From JACDBZ01 sp038233215 (GTDB taxonomy: Bacteria; Chloroflexota; Limnocylindria; QHBO01), in contig JBBSML010000022.1 in assembly GCA_038233215.1 (NCBI GenBank), positions 1 through 41,171 on the forward strand: DNA of 41,171 bases. Direction: 5' to 3'. The notes below the pieces were generated by a model. It saw nothing but the letters and a program-made list of their open reading frames with translations. It had not been told where the DNA came from and searched no databases. This document shows positions 14,067-21,721 of this stretch, one piece after another; position 1 is the stretch's first letter; each line of letters opens with the position of its first letter. Position numbers and translations under genes: made by a program.

Positions 14067-15431
14067 ATGCCGCGCCGCCCGCCCCGGATCAACGCGTCCG
14101 ACGAGCTGTTCAGCGCCGATGCCCCGCGAGGAGCACCGCTCGCCGCCCGCATGCGGCCGCGGACGCTGGACGAGTTCGTGGGGCAGGGCCACCTCATCGG
14201 TGACGATGGGGCGCTCACGAGGGTCGTGAAGCCGGGCCACCTGCCCTCGATGGTGCTCTGGGGTCCGCCGGGGTCGGGGAAGACGACCCTGGCCCGCCTG
14301 CTCGCCGACCGATCCGGCGGCACATGGCGCCAGCTTTCGGCGGTCAGCTCCGGCGTGGCCGATGTGCGTGCACTCGTCGCCGAGGCGAAGGCGCTGCGCG
14401 AGGCCGGCGGTCGCACCGTCGCCTTCATCGACGAGCTGCATCGGTTCAACAAGAGCCAGCAGGACGCGCTCCTCCCGCACGTCGAGGACGGCACCATCGC
14501 CCTCATCGGCGCGACCACCGAAAATCCGTACTACGAGATCAACTCGCCGCTCCTGTCACGGATGCGGGTCTACCGCCTGGAGCCGTTGGACACCGATGCG
14601 CTTGGCGCAATCGTCGACCGCGCCCTCGCCGATGCTGACCACGGGCTGGCCGGCCGTGTCGGTCTCAGCGAGGAAGGACGGGCGACGCTGCTCGACCTGG
14701 CCGGTGGCGACGCGCGCAGTGCGCTCAATATTCTGGATGCGGCAGCCGGCGTCCTCGACGATGACGTGATCATCGGCCCGGAGGGCGTCGCCGAGGCTGC
14801 CCAGCAGCGCCTTCTGTCCTATGACCGCGTCGGCGACCAGCATTACGAGGCCTCATCGGCCTTCATCAAGAGCATGCGTGGCAACGATCCGGATGCGGCG
14901 CTGTACTGGTGCGCGTCGATGGTTGCGGCGGGGGAGGACCCGACCTTCATCGCGCGCCGAATCGTGATCGCGGCGTCCGAAGATGTGGGCAATGCCGATC
15001 CGCGCGCGCTCCAGGTCGCCGTGGCAGCCATGGCCGCGGTGGAAATGATCGGCCTGCCCGAGGCGCAGTACGCCCTGGCGCAGGCTGCCTCGTACGTGGC
15101 ATCCGCGCCGAAATCCAACCGCGCAGGGGCGGCGTACTTCGCCGCACTCGCCGAGATACAGGAGCATGGCCGGCTCCCCGTGCCGCTGCACCTGCGACCA
15201 TCGTCGCATCGGCGCCTGGCGCGTGAGCAGGGCTACGGAAAGGGCTACCTCTATCCGCACGACTATGACGACGCCGATGTCGACCAGGAGTACCTGCCCG
15301 ATGGGCTGATTGGCCGCGTCTTCTACGAGCCCTCCGAGGAGGGACTCGAGCTGAAGATCGGGGAGCGCCTCCAGCGCCTTCGACGTCGTCGATTGGAGCA
15401 GCGTCGGGGCCGCCGCGGCGACATCGAGTAG
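14067..15431 (+). CDS. rarA: Replication-associated recombination protein A (RarA/MgsA)
   Basis: 454 residues from ATG 14067; the frame is open back to 14031 but PLAARMRPRTLDEFVGQ is the usual family beginning and needs only a short lead. AAA+ domain with Walker A GPPGSGKTTLARLL, Walker B FIDELHRFNKSQQDALLP and sensor GATTENPYYEIN. The C-terminal tetramerisation domain follows (RIVIAASEDVGNADPRAL, GLPEAQYALAQAASYVASAPKSNRA). RarA acts at stalled replication forks and gaps in the cytosol. It is divergent from the ABM unit with 119 bp between starts and is not obviously linked to it. Confidence 0.95.
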   Translation: MPRRPPRINASDELFSADAPRGAPLAARMRPRTLDEFVGQGHLIGDDGALTRVVKPGHLPSMVLWGPPGSGKTTLARLLADRSGGTWRQLSAVSSGVADVRALVAEAKALREAGGRTVAFIDELHRFNKSQQDALLPHVEDGTIALIGATTENPYYEINSPLLSRMRVYRLEPLDTDALGAIVDRALADADHGLAGRVGLSEEGRATLLDLAGGDARSALNILDAAAGVLDDDVIIGPEGVAEAAQQRLLSYDRVGDQHYEASSAFIKSMRGNDPDAALYWCASMVAAGEDPTFIARRIVIAASEDVGNADPRALQVAVAAMAAVEMIGLPEAQYALAQAASYVASAPKSNRAGAAYFAALAEIQEHGRLPVPLHLRPSSHRRLAREQGYGKGYLYPHDYDDADVDQEYLPDGLIGRVFYEPSEEGLELKIGERLQRLRRRRLEQRRGRRGDIE

Positions 15432-15539
15432 CTGCGGTCAGCGGGAGGCGCTCCACCCCCGAACTCGGTCACTGACATCGATGAAGTCGTACCAGTGCCG
15501 CGTGTCGGATGGGCGTACACGCGACCTGGCAGGAGCGCC

Positions 15540-15567
15540 TTGACACCGCCGCATATCCCGGTATAGT
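15540..15567 (+). promoter_or_regulatory. Sigma-70-type promoter of the arsR-SRPBCC operon
   Basis: TTGACA (15540-15545), a 16-bp spacer and TATAGT (15562-15567). Perfect -35 and five of six at -10; this is the clearest promoter in the window. The predicted transcription start falls in the palindrome at 15574-15587. Confidence 0.75.
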
Positions 15568-15573
15568 ACCTAC

Positions 15574-15587
15574 AGGTTATATAACCT
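15574..15587. promoter_or_regulatory. Palindromic operator at the arsR transcription start
   Basis: AGGTTATATAACCT is a perfect 14-bp palindrome located 7 bp after the -10 box, over the expected transcription start and 8 bp before the arsR start codon. The location fits autorepression by the ArsR protein encoded next. Confidence 0.7.
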
Positions 15588-15594
15588 AAAAGTG

Positions 15595-15978
15595 ATGGAC
15601 ATGCACGAGCCCGACTCCCTCAGCACGACGTTCGCCGCCCTTGCCGATCCGACCCGGCGGGCGATCCTGGCCCGTCTCGCCACTGGCGAGGCATCGGTCA
15701 AGGACCTGTCCGCTCCCTTCGACATGAGCCAACCCGCGATCTCAAAGCACCTGCGAGTGCTCGAGCGGGCCGGGCTCATCGAGCAGGGTCGCCAGGCGCA
15801 GTGGCGGCCGCGCCGGCTGCGGGCAGGCCCGCTGCGTGACATCAACGACTGGGTCGGTGAGTACCGCCGGCATTGGGAGGAGAGCCTCGAACGGTTGGAC
15901 GCCTATCTCCACGACGTACGGGACAAGGAGCACCGAAATGGAGACAACGATGACCGCGACACGAATCGACCGGGGTAG
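15595..15978 (+). CDS. ArsR family transcriptional regulator
   Basis: 127 residues from ATG 15595 (a GTG one codon earlier and an ATG two codons later are alternatives; none has a visible ribosome site, and the 5' leader would be only about 20 nt). The winged helix is clear: FAALADPTRRAILARLATGEASVKDLSAPFDMSQPAISKHLRVLERAGLI. The C-terminal helix (LRDINDWVGEYRRHWEESLERLDAYL) is the form found in ArsR proteins paired with SRPBCC/AHSA1 genes; no metal-binding Cys motif is present. Its last 41 nt overlap the SRPBCC gene. Probably represses its own operon through the palindrome at 15574-15587; the effector is unknown. Confidence 0.92.
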   Translation: MDMHEPDSLSTTFAALADPTRRAILARLATGEASVKDLSAPFDMSQPAISKHLRVLERAGLIEQGRQAQWRPRRLRAGPLRDINDWVGEYRRHWEESLERLDAYLHDVRDKEHRNGDNDDRDTNRPG

Positions 15979-16450
15979 CACCGAAACGACGACCGTCTAC
16001 TCGGAGGGCGGCGACCTCATCTATGAGCGCACGTTCGACGCGCCGCGTCACCAACTCTGGAAGGCATTCACCGAGCCCGACCTCATTCCGCGCTGGTGGG
16101 GTCCCCATGGCACCACGACCACCATCGCCGAAATGGACGTTCGCGTTGGCGGCGCGTGGCGGTACGTCAGCGCGGCCCCCGATCGCGACGACGTGACGTT
16201 CTACGGGGAGTTCCTCGAGATCGAACCGCCAACGCGCATCAAGTGGACCTTCATGTTCGACGTCGAGGGCGTCGGCCCGCAGGGCGGCCCGGAGACCGTC
16301 ACCTTCGAGGAGATCGACGGAAAAACGAAGATGACGGTCATCTCGCACATGGGTTCGCCTGAAATCCTCGAAGGTGCCCTGGCGACCGGCATGGTCGGCG
16401 GCGCGATTGAGACCTACGACCGCCTCGAGGCTCTGCTGGCCGAAGGCTGA
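15938..16450 (+). CDS. SRPBCC family protein (AHSA1-like)
   Basis: 170 residues from ATG 15938, with AAGGAG 7 nt upstream inside the end of arsR. The domain is typical: LIYERTFDAPRHQLWKAFTEPDLIPRWWGP, then MDVRVGGAWRY, EFLEIEPPTRIKWTF and a C-terminal helix (GGAIETYDRLEALLAEG). SRPBCC/AHSA1 proteins form a hydrophobic cavity that binds small lipophilic ligands. Paired with ArsR regulators they are widespread, and the SRPBCC protein may bind the same inducer; the ligand is not known. The operon ends here with a strong hairpin. Confidence 0.92.
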   Translation: METTMTATRIDRGSTETTTVYSEGGDLIYERTFDAPRHQLWKAFTEPDLIPRWWGPHGTTTTIAEMDVRVGGAWRYVSAAPDRDDVTFYGEFLEIEPPTRIKWTFMFDVEGVGPQGGPETVTFEEIDGKTKMTVISHMGSPEILEGALATGMVGGAIETYDRLEALLAEG

Positions 16451-16460
16451 CAACGTGTTG

Positions 16461-16500
16461 ACGGAGCCTGGCGTCCACCTCGGTGGGTGCCAGGCTCCGT
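16461..16500. terminator. Strong hairpin after the SRPBCC gene
   Basis: ACGGAGCCTGGC and GCCAGGCTCCGT form a perfect 12-bp stem, with an inner CCACC-TC-GGTGG stem in the loop. It begins 11 bp after the stop codon. No T-run follows, so it would act as a bare hairpin; it may also serve the convergent gene ending at 16637. Confidence 0.7.
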
Positions 16501-16636
16501 CGTGTGCCTCCCGCTCTGATCCAGACGCGGGACGCCATCGTTGGATCCAATCTAGATCCAGTATCGAGGGTCAACGCACCGGAGGGTGGATTCCGCCTTT
16601 GATGGCCACCACCCCGTCGCACTTGGTTTAGGCGAA

Positions 16637-16987
16637 TCAGCCTGTGAGGTTAAGCGCCGAGAATGCGATCCAGGCGACGACCAGCAGGACCGCCATCACC
16701 GCGGTCAGGATGCCGATGTTGCGCAGGTCGCGCTCGACGTAGTGATACTCGGCGCGTTCCCGGGTCGTGAGCGTCGAGCCTTGTCCCGCGGCGCTGGGGC
16801 CGGAGACACGGCGCGGTGGATCGAGCGAGATCGCCGCACGCGCATCGGGCGTTCCGACCGGAGGGACCGCGATCGCCGGGTCCAGGGGGCCCTGCGGCGC
16901 CGTGGGCGTGGCGTCGCGACGCGGCGCGCGCGGAACGTTGCGCTGGCGGGCCTTGCGGCTGGCGGCCTTTCCGACTCGGCGGGCCAT
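16637..16987 (-). CDS. Small membrane protein with basic N-terminus and one C-terminal helix
   Basis: 116 residues from ATG 16987. Residues 1-30 are strongly basic (MARRVGKAASRKARQRN), 30-75 are Pro/Ala-rich and disordered, and TTRERAEYHYVERDLRNIGI leads into one transmembrane helix (about 93-114: TAVMAVLLVVAWIAFSALNL). I do not recognise the family. The basic start suggests contact with nucleic acid or ribosomes near the membrane, but that is only inference. It is divergent from the DUF4446 gene (82 bp) and converges on the ArsR/SRPBCC operon. Confidence 0.75.
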   Translation of the reverse strand: MARRVGKAASRKARQRNVPRAPRRDATPTAPQGPLDPAIAVPPVGTPDARAAISLDPPRRVSGPSAAGQGSTLTTRERAEYHYVERDLRNIGILTAVMAVLLVVAWIAFSALNLTG

Positions 16988-17069
16988 CGGTACCTCGTTT
17001 CATGCGTGATCGAACGGCAGGCCGCGGCCGGGTGGGAGACCGCGGGACGGCTATGATACCGCCGATCCG

Positions 17070-17579
17070 ATGCCCGAACTCAACCGTCTGCTCACCGACA
17101 ACCTGGCAATCGCCTTCGGCGTGCTCGTCGGTCTCGTCCTGCTGCTTGTGATCGGCTTCCTCGTCCAGAGCACGCGCATCGGGCGAGCGGTGCGTACCTA
17201 TCGCGAACTCGTGCGTGACCAGGACGGCGGCACGCTCCACGATCGATTGGTGGGAAGCGCCGAGCAGGCGGTTCGCGCGGGTGAGCGCATGAACGAGATG
17301 GAGGCGATGCATTCGGTCATGGACCAGCGGACGCGGCGCAGCCTTCAACATATCGGCCTCGTCCGATACAACCCGTTCGATGACACCGGCTCCGATCAGA
17401 GCTTCGCGATCGCGCTCCTTGATGATCAGCGCGACGGGATCGTCCTCAGCAGCCTGCACGGACGGACCAACACGCGCATATTCGCCAAGCCGGTCGCGGA
17501 CGGGGGATCGCCGCACAACCTGTCGGACGAGGAGTCGCAGGCCATCCGGATCGCGGTCGAGGGGACGCGTCCGGGGTGA
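17070..17579 (+). CDS. DUF4446 family membrane protein
   Basis: 169 residues from ATG 17070. One N-terminal membrane helix (about 13-33), a helical stalk with AVRAGERMNEMEAMHSVM, then the family core VRYNPFDDTGSDQSFAIALLDDQRDGIVLSSLHGRTNTRIFAKPV and a closing LSDEESQAI. DUF4446 proteins are frequent in Gram-positive bacteria and Chloroflexota; no function is established. The next gene begins inside its stop codon (GTGA). Confidence 0.9.
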   Translation: MPELNRLLTDNLAIAFGVLVGLVLLLVIGFLVQSTRIGRAVRTYRELVRDQDGGTLHDRLVGSAEQAVRAGERMNEMEAMHSVMDQRTRRSLQHIGLVRYNPFDDTGSDQSFAIALLDDQRDGIVLSSLHGRTNTRIFAKPVADGGSPHNLSDEESQAIRIAVEGTRPG

Positions 17580-18235
17580 CCATCGGGGCAATCGACCCCG
17601 ACCAGCGTCACGTGGCGGAGCGCCTCGTCCTTCTCGCACTTCGCCGGTTCCACCGCGAGCAGCCGCTCTCGGTCGACCTGCGCATGGATGGGCTCGTCTC
17701 CCGAGTTTCGGAGCTCGCGGAACGACGACCGCCGAGCCGGCATCGCGGAGGTGCGCAGCTCGACCTTGGAGAGGCTGAGCTGCGGCGCGTCATCGATGAC
17801 CTCGTCACGGCCGGGACACTTGTCCGCAACGGGCGACGGGTTCGCCTCGCCGATGCGGAGACCGGACTCGCCCCCGAGATGGCGGAACGGGTGAGCACGC
17901 TGCTGGACGGCCTGCGCGCGGCTGGTGCAACACCGCCCCGCGTCGACGGCATCGCCAGCCGTCTCGGCATTCCCCCGACGGTGATCGACCAATTGCGCGC
18001 CGGGGGGCAGCTGCGTCAGATCGCGCCCGGGATCGACTACCCGGCGGATGTCTGGTCGGCGCTGCGCGTCCGCGTTGCGGGAATGCCGGGCACGATCTCG
18101 ATCGGCCGCCTCCGCGACGAGCTGCGGACCACGCGCCGTCACGCCGAGGCCATCATCGCCGCGAGCCACGGCCCGCAGGCAACTCGACCGCGATACAGGC
18201 CTCGTCCGCAGCGCGACAGACGAGCTGTCCGGTAA
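17576..18235 (+). CDS. Orphan SelB C-terminal winged-helix region, frameshifted near its end
   Basis: 219 residues from GTG 17576, overlapping the DUF4446 stop (GTGA). The sequence resembles only the tandem winged helices of selenocysteine elongation factor SelB: LRRFHREQPLSVDLRMDGL, then VIDDLVTAGTLVRNGRRVRL, STLLDGLRAAGATPP and GTISIGRLRDELRTTRRHAEAIIA. The EF-Tu-like GTPase domains are absent, and the coupled start shows that nothing was lost upstream within this gene. After about 18165 the frame turns into Arg/Pro-rich sequence and stops at 18235. One base over, the expected SelB ending continues (LDRDTGLVRSATDELSGKR) to a TGA at 18257 that overlaps the helicase start as GTGA. So the gene was longer; a frameshift or sequencing error truncates it here. 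No other sel genes are in the window. Confidence 0.7.
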   Translation: MTIGAIDPDQRHVAERLVLLALRRFHREQPLSVDLRMDGLVSRVSELAERRPPSRHRGGAQLDLGEAELRRVIDDLVTAGTLVRNGRRVRLADAETGLAPEMAERVSTLLDGLRAAGATPPRVDGIASRLGIPPTVIDQLRAGGQLRQIAPGIDYPADVWSALRVRVAGMPGTISIGRLRDELRTTRRHAEAIIAASHGPQATRPRYRPRPQRDRRAVR

Positions 18236-18253
18236 GCGGCTGATAACCGCGGA

Positions 18254-21200
18254 GTGAATCGGTCCTCCGCTACCATCGGCGACGTGCCTACGGTCGTCCC
18301 ATCCCCCGATCAGCTGCCTTTCTTCGAGGAGCTGGCCACATCGCCGCGCCCGCGCCGCGCGCATCTCCGACTTCAGCCGCCTCTCCTCGCCGACCTCACC
18401 GGGCGGCAGCGGAAGGCGGTCACCCATACCCGCGGACCGCTCCTCATCGTGGCGGGCGCCGGGACGGGCAAGACTACCGTCATCACGCGTCGCATCGCCT
18501 GGCTGATCGCCGAAAAACGGGCCCTGCCGGCGGAGATCCTGGCGTTGACCTTCACTGATCGGGCAGCGCTCGAGATGGTGGAGCGCGTCGACCGCCTGGT
18601 GCCGTACGGCCAGACCGACGCGGCCATCAGCACGTTCCACGCGTTCGGGGATCGATTGCTGCGCGAGCATGCGCTGGAGGCCGGCCTGTCGGATCGGTCA
18701 ACGGTTCTTTCCAGGGCGGAGCAGATCATCCTGCTGCGCGAGCACCTCTTCGAGCTGCCGCTGGACCGATACCGCCCGCTCGGCGACCCCACGCGCTTTC
18801 TCTCGGCGCTCGTGACGCTCATCAGTCGGCTGCGCGACGAGGACATCACGCCTGCGAGCTATCTCGCGGTGGCAGCGGACCTCCAGCGGCGTGCGGCCGA
18901 GCAGGCGGACGATGCCGCTGTTGTCGAGGAGGCGGCTCGCCACGCGGAGCTCGCCGCCGCCTACGCCGCCTACGAGCGCCTGATGCGCACGACCGATCGG
19001 CTCGACTTCGGCGACCAGGTCGGACTGGCGCTCCGACTGCTGCGTGACCACCCGGCCGTGCTCGAGAAAGAGCGGGCGCGCTATCGCTACATCTTGGTCG
19101 ACGAGTTCCAGGACACGAACCATGCACAATGGGAGATCGTGCGACTCCTGGCTCAGCCGCATGGCAACGTCACGGTGGTCGGTGATGACGACCAGAGCAT
19201 CTACCGCTTCCGTGGCGCGGCGCTCGGCAACATCCTCGGGTTCCGCGACGCGTATCCGAAGGCGACAAGCGTCGTCCTGGTCGACAACTTCCGCAGCCGG
19301 CAGCCGATCCTGGACGCGGCGCATCGGCTGATCACGCACAACAATCCCGATCGGCTCGAGGCCCGGGAGGGTCTTGACAAGCGCTTGCGCGCGCGCCTCC
19401 GCTTCGATCGCCCGGAACCCGCCGCGGGGCCGATTGACCTGCTCACGTTCGCGACCGGCTCGGATGAGGCAGACCTGGTGGCGGACCGAATCGGCGCCTC
19501 TGTCCGCACCGGGCGCCGAGCGGGCGACCACGCCGTCCTGGTTCGTGGCAATCGCGACGCTGATCCGTACCTTCGCGCGCTCAACATGGCGCACATCCCG
19601 TGGCGCTTCAGCGGCACCGCCGGGCTGTATCGTCAGCCCGAGGTGCGGGTCCTCATCAGCTTCCTGCGGGCCGTGAATGATCCCGATGACTCGGTCAGCC
19701 TGTACGACCTTGCGACGAGCGAAATCTTCGGCCTGGCGGCGTCCGACGTGACCCTGGCGCTCACGAATGCGCGCCGACGACGCAGCAGCCTGGCGGTCGC
19801 GCTGGCCGATGCGGTTTCCGACCCGGAGCGTTCGCCGTTCGCCCCCCGCGCGATCGAGGTCGTGCAGCGCCTGCTCGGCAGCCTCGAGGCGCATCGGGCA
19901 ATGAGCACGGAGAAGAGCAGTGGCGAGCTGCTCTACCATTTCATCACGGCCAGTGGCTGGTTGGCGCGCCTCGCGCACGAGGGCCGCGAAACCGGGGAGG
20001 AGCGGCTCGCCAACGTGGCGCGCTTCTTCGAGATCGTGCGGCGGCAGGGAAGCCTGCTGCGCGATGATCGTCTTCCGTTCCTGGTGGCGCAGCTCGATAC
20101 GCTCATCGAGACCGGCGACGATCCGTCAACGGCGGATGTTGATCCCGACGAGGGTGACGCGGTTCACGTGCTGACGTATCACAAGGCGAAAGGGCTCGAG
20201 TTCGGCGTCGTCTTCATGGTCGGTCTCGTCGACGATCGCTTCCCGGGGCGCGATCGGCGCGATGCACTGGAGCTGCCCGACGCCCTACTCAGCGGGCCGG
20301 CGCCGGACGGGGATCAGCACGTCGCTGAAGAACGTCGACTCTTCTACGTCGGCATGACCCGTGCGCGGGAGGAGCTCGTGCTGAGCTCCGCGCAGGATTA
20401 TGGTGGCCGCACCTCCCGTGGCGTCAGCCGCTTCGTGGCCGAGGCGCTCGACCTGCCGCCGGCGACCGCGGTGGAGACGATCCGGCCGGCGCTTCTCGAG
20501 AAGCTTGCTCGTCATCAGACCTCGGCGACTGCGCCTGCCAGCCCCGCGTCGAAACCGCGCCTTGGCGAGCGCCCGCTGATGCTCAGCTTCGGGCAGATCA
20601 ATGACTACCTTGAGTGCCCGGCCAAGTATCGATACGGGCATGTGGTGCGCATTCCGACGCCGGCATCGCACCAGATGGTCTACGGGCGTGCGCTGCATGC
20701 GGCCGTGCAGGCCTACCATCGTCGCCAGATGGCCGGCGGCAGCATGGCCATCGAGGAGTTGCACGCCGCACTGGACGCCAGCTGGGAATCGGTGGGCTTC
20801 CTGACCCGCGCCCACGAGGAGGCTCGTCGGAGCGCGGCCCACGAGGTGATCGCACGTTTCTGGGACGAGCAGCAACGGGATCCGGCGCAGCCGACGGCGG
20901 TCGAGCGTGAGTTCACCGTCGCATTCGGCAGGGATCGGCTGCGCGGACGCTATGACCGCGTCGATCGTGACGTTGCCGGGCGCGTCGTCGTCACCGACTA
21001 CAAGTCGAGCGATGTGCGTGACCTTCCGACCGCAAATCGGCGCTCCAGGGAATCGCTGCAGCTGTCGATCTACGCACTCGCGCACGAGGCGGAGCACGGT
21101 GCCCTCCCAGACGAGCTTGCGCTGCACTTTCTCGAGTCCGGCATGGTCGGTCGCTCCGAGCCAACCGAAAAGCGTCTCGAGAAGGCGCAGGAGCAGATCG

Positions 21201-21307
21201 GGCACGCGGCAGCCGGCATCCGCGCACGCAGCTTCGAGGCCACACCGAGCGCCATGCGCTGCGGCTATTGCCCGTTTCGTGAGATCTGCCCCGACGCGTC
21301 ACGGTGA
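18254..21307 (+). CDS. UvrD/PcrA-like helicase fused to a Fe-S PD-(D/E)XK nuclease (AdnB/UvrD2-like)
   Basis: 1017 residues from GTG 18254; GTG 18284 is an alternative. Superfamily 1 motifs: Walker A AGAGTGKTT (K73), DEFQDTNHAQW, VVGDDDQSIYRFRGA, VDNFRSRQPIL, YHKAKGLEFGVV and EERRLFYVGMTRARE. The C-terminal third is a Cas4/RecB-type nuclease: RGRYDRVD (D901), VVTDYKSSD (D915, K917) and QLSIYALAHE. Four cysteines (C788, C1003, C1006, C1012) are arranged as in 4Fe-4S nucleases of AddB/AdnB type. The likely role is end resection or double-strand-break repair. AddAB/AdnAB normally work as pairs; no second helicase gene is adjacent, so it may act alone or with a distant partner. A membrane-protein gene overlaps its stop. 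Confidence 0.92.
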   Translation: MNRSSATIGDVPTVVPSPDQLPFFEELATSPRPRRAHLRLQPPLLADLTGRQRKAVTHTRGPLLIVAGAGTGKTTVITRRIAWLIAEKRALPAEILALTFTDRAALEMVERVDRLVPYGQTDAAISTFHAFGDRLLREHALEAGLSDRSTVLSRAEQIILLREHLFELPLDRYRPLGDPTRFLSALVTLISRLRDEDITPASYLAVAADLQRRAAEQADDAAVVEEAARHAELAAAYAAYERLMRTTDRLDFGDQVGLALRLLRDHPAVLEKERARYRYILVDEFQDTNHAQWEIVRLLAQPHGNVTVVGDDDQSIYRFRGAALGNILGFRDAYPKATSVVLVDNFRSRQPILDAAHRLITHNNPDRLEAREGLDKRLRARLRFDRPEPAAGPIDLLTFATGSDEADLVADRIGASVRTGRRAGDHAVLVRGNRDADPYLRALNMAHIPWRFSGTAGLYRQPEVRVLISFLRAVNDPDDSVSLYDLATSEIFGLAASDVTLALTNARRRRSSLAVALADAVSDPERSPFAPRAIEVVQRLLGSLEAHRAMSTEKSSGELLYHFITASGWLARLAHEGRETGEERLANVARFFEIVRRQGSLLRDDRLPFLVAQLDTLIETGDDPSTADVDPDEGDAVHVLTYHKAKGLEFGVVFMVGLVDDRFPGRDRRDALELPDALLSGPAPDGDQHVAEERRLFYVGMTRAREELVLSSAQDYGGRTSRGVSRFVAEALDLPPATAVETIRPALLEKLARHQTSATAPASPASKPRLGERPLMLSFGQINDYLECPAKYRYGHVVRIPTPASHQMVYGRALHAAVQAYHRRQMAGGSMAIEELHAALDASWESVGFLTRAHEEARRSAAHEVIARFWDEQQRDPAQPTAVEREFTVAFGRDRLRGRYDRVDRDVAGRVVVTDYKSSDVRDLPTANRRSRESLQLSIYALAHEAEHGALPDELALHFLESGMVGRSEPTEKRLEKAQEQIGHAAAGIRARSFEATPSAMRCGYCPFREICPDASR

Positions 21308-21705
21308 CCGGCGAACACCGGCTCGCGGTCGCCGCCCTGATCGCCGCGGGCATCCTCGCCGCAGTGCTGCTCGTCGCCGTGGCAGGTTCAGTGTGCCCGC
21401 AGCAGACAGAGGTTCAGGCCTGCGCCGATGTCGCCCGCAACCGCGTGGTCGTGGTGGGCCTGGCATCACTGACCGCGGCACTGTTGGTGACCCCGTTCGC
21501 GTTCCTCGGCGAGATCATGTCGCGCCGCCGCATCGTCTATCGTGGGGCGTGGGGGCGAGCCGCGCGGCGGGGAATCATCATCGGACTGTTCGTGGCCACG
21601 GTCGCCGGCCTGCGTCTCGGCGGTGCATTGAGCGCCCCGATCGCGATCTTCGTCATCATCCTCGCGGGCGTGATCGAGTGGTTTTTCTCCCGGCGGGATC
21701 AGTAG
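21304..21705 (+). CDS. Four-helix membrane protein of unknown function
   Basis: 133 residues from GTG 21304, overlapping the helicase stop (GTGA). Four hydrophobic segments: about 7-29, 47-68, 86-104 and 106-126. The loop between the first two has two Cys (CPQQTEVQAC) that could form an external disulfide. The chain ends with a basic tail after WFFSRR. I do not recognise the family. The overlap with the helicase implies co-translation but offers no functional clue. Confidence 0.75.
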   Translation: MTGEHRLAVAALIAAGILAAVLLVAVAGSVCPQQTEVQACADVARNRVVVVGLASLTAALLVTPFAFLGEIMSRRRIVYRGAWGRAARRGIIIGLFVATVAGLRLGGALSAPIAIFVIILAGVIEWFFSRRDQ

Positions 21706-21721
21706 TGGAGGAACGACGTCG

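Noticed and set aside
16518..16561. Three GATCCA repeats, one within a TTGGATCCAA palindrome
   Set aside because: Short, irregularly spaced and between two gene ends; no start codon nearby to regulate.
18698..19978. 426-codon open frame on the minus strand opposite the helicase
   Set aside because: It covers conserved UvrD motifs on the other strand and shows no domain of its own.
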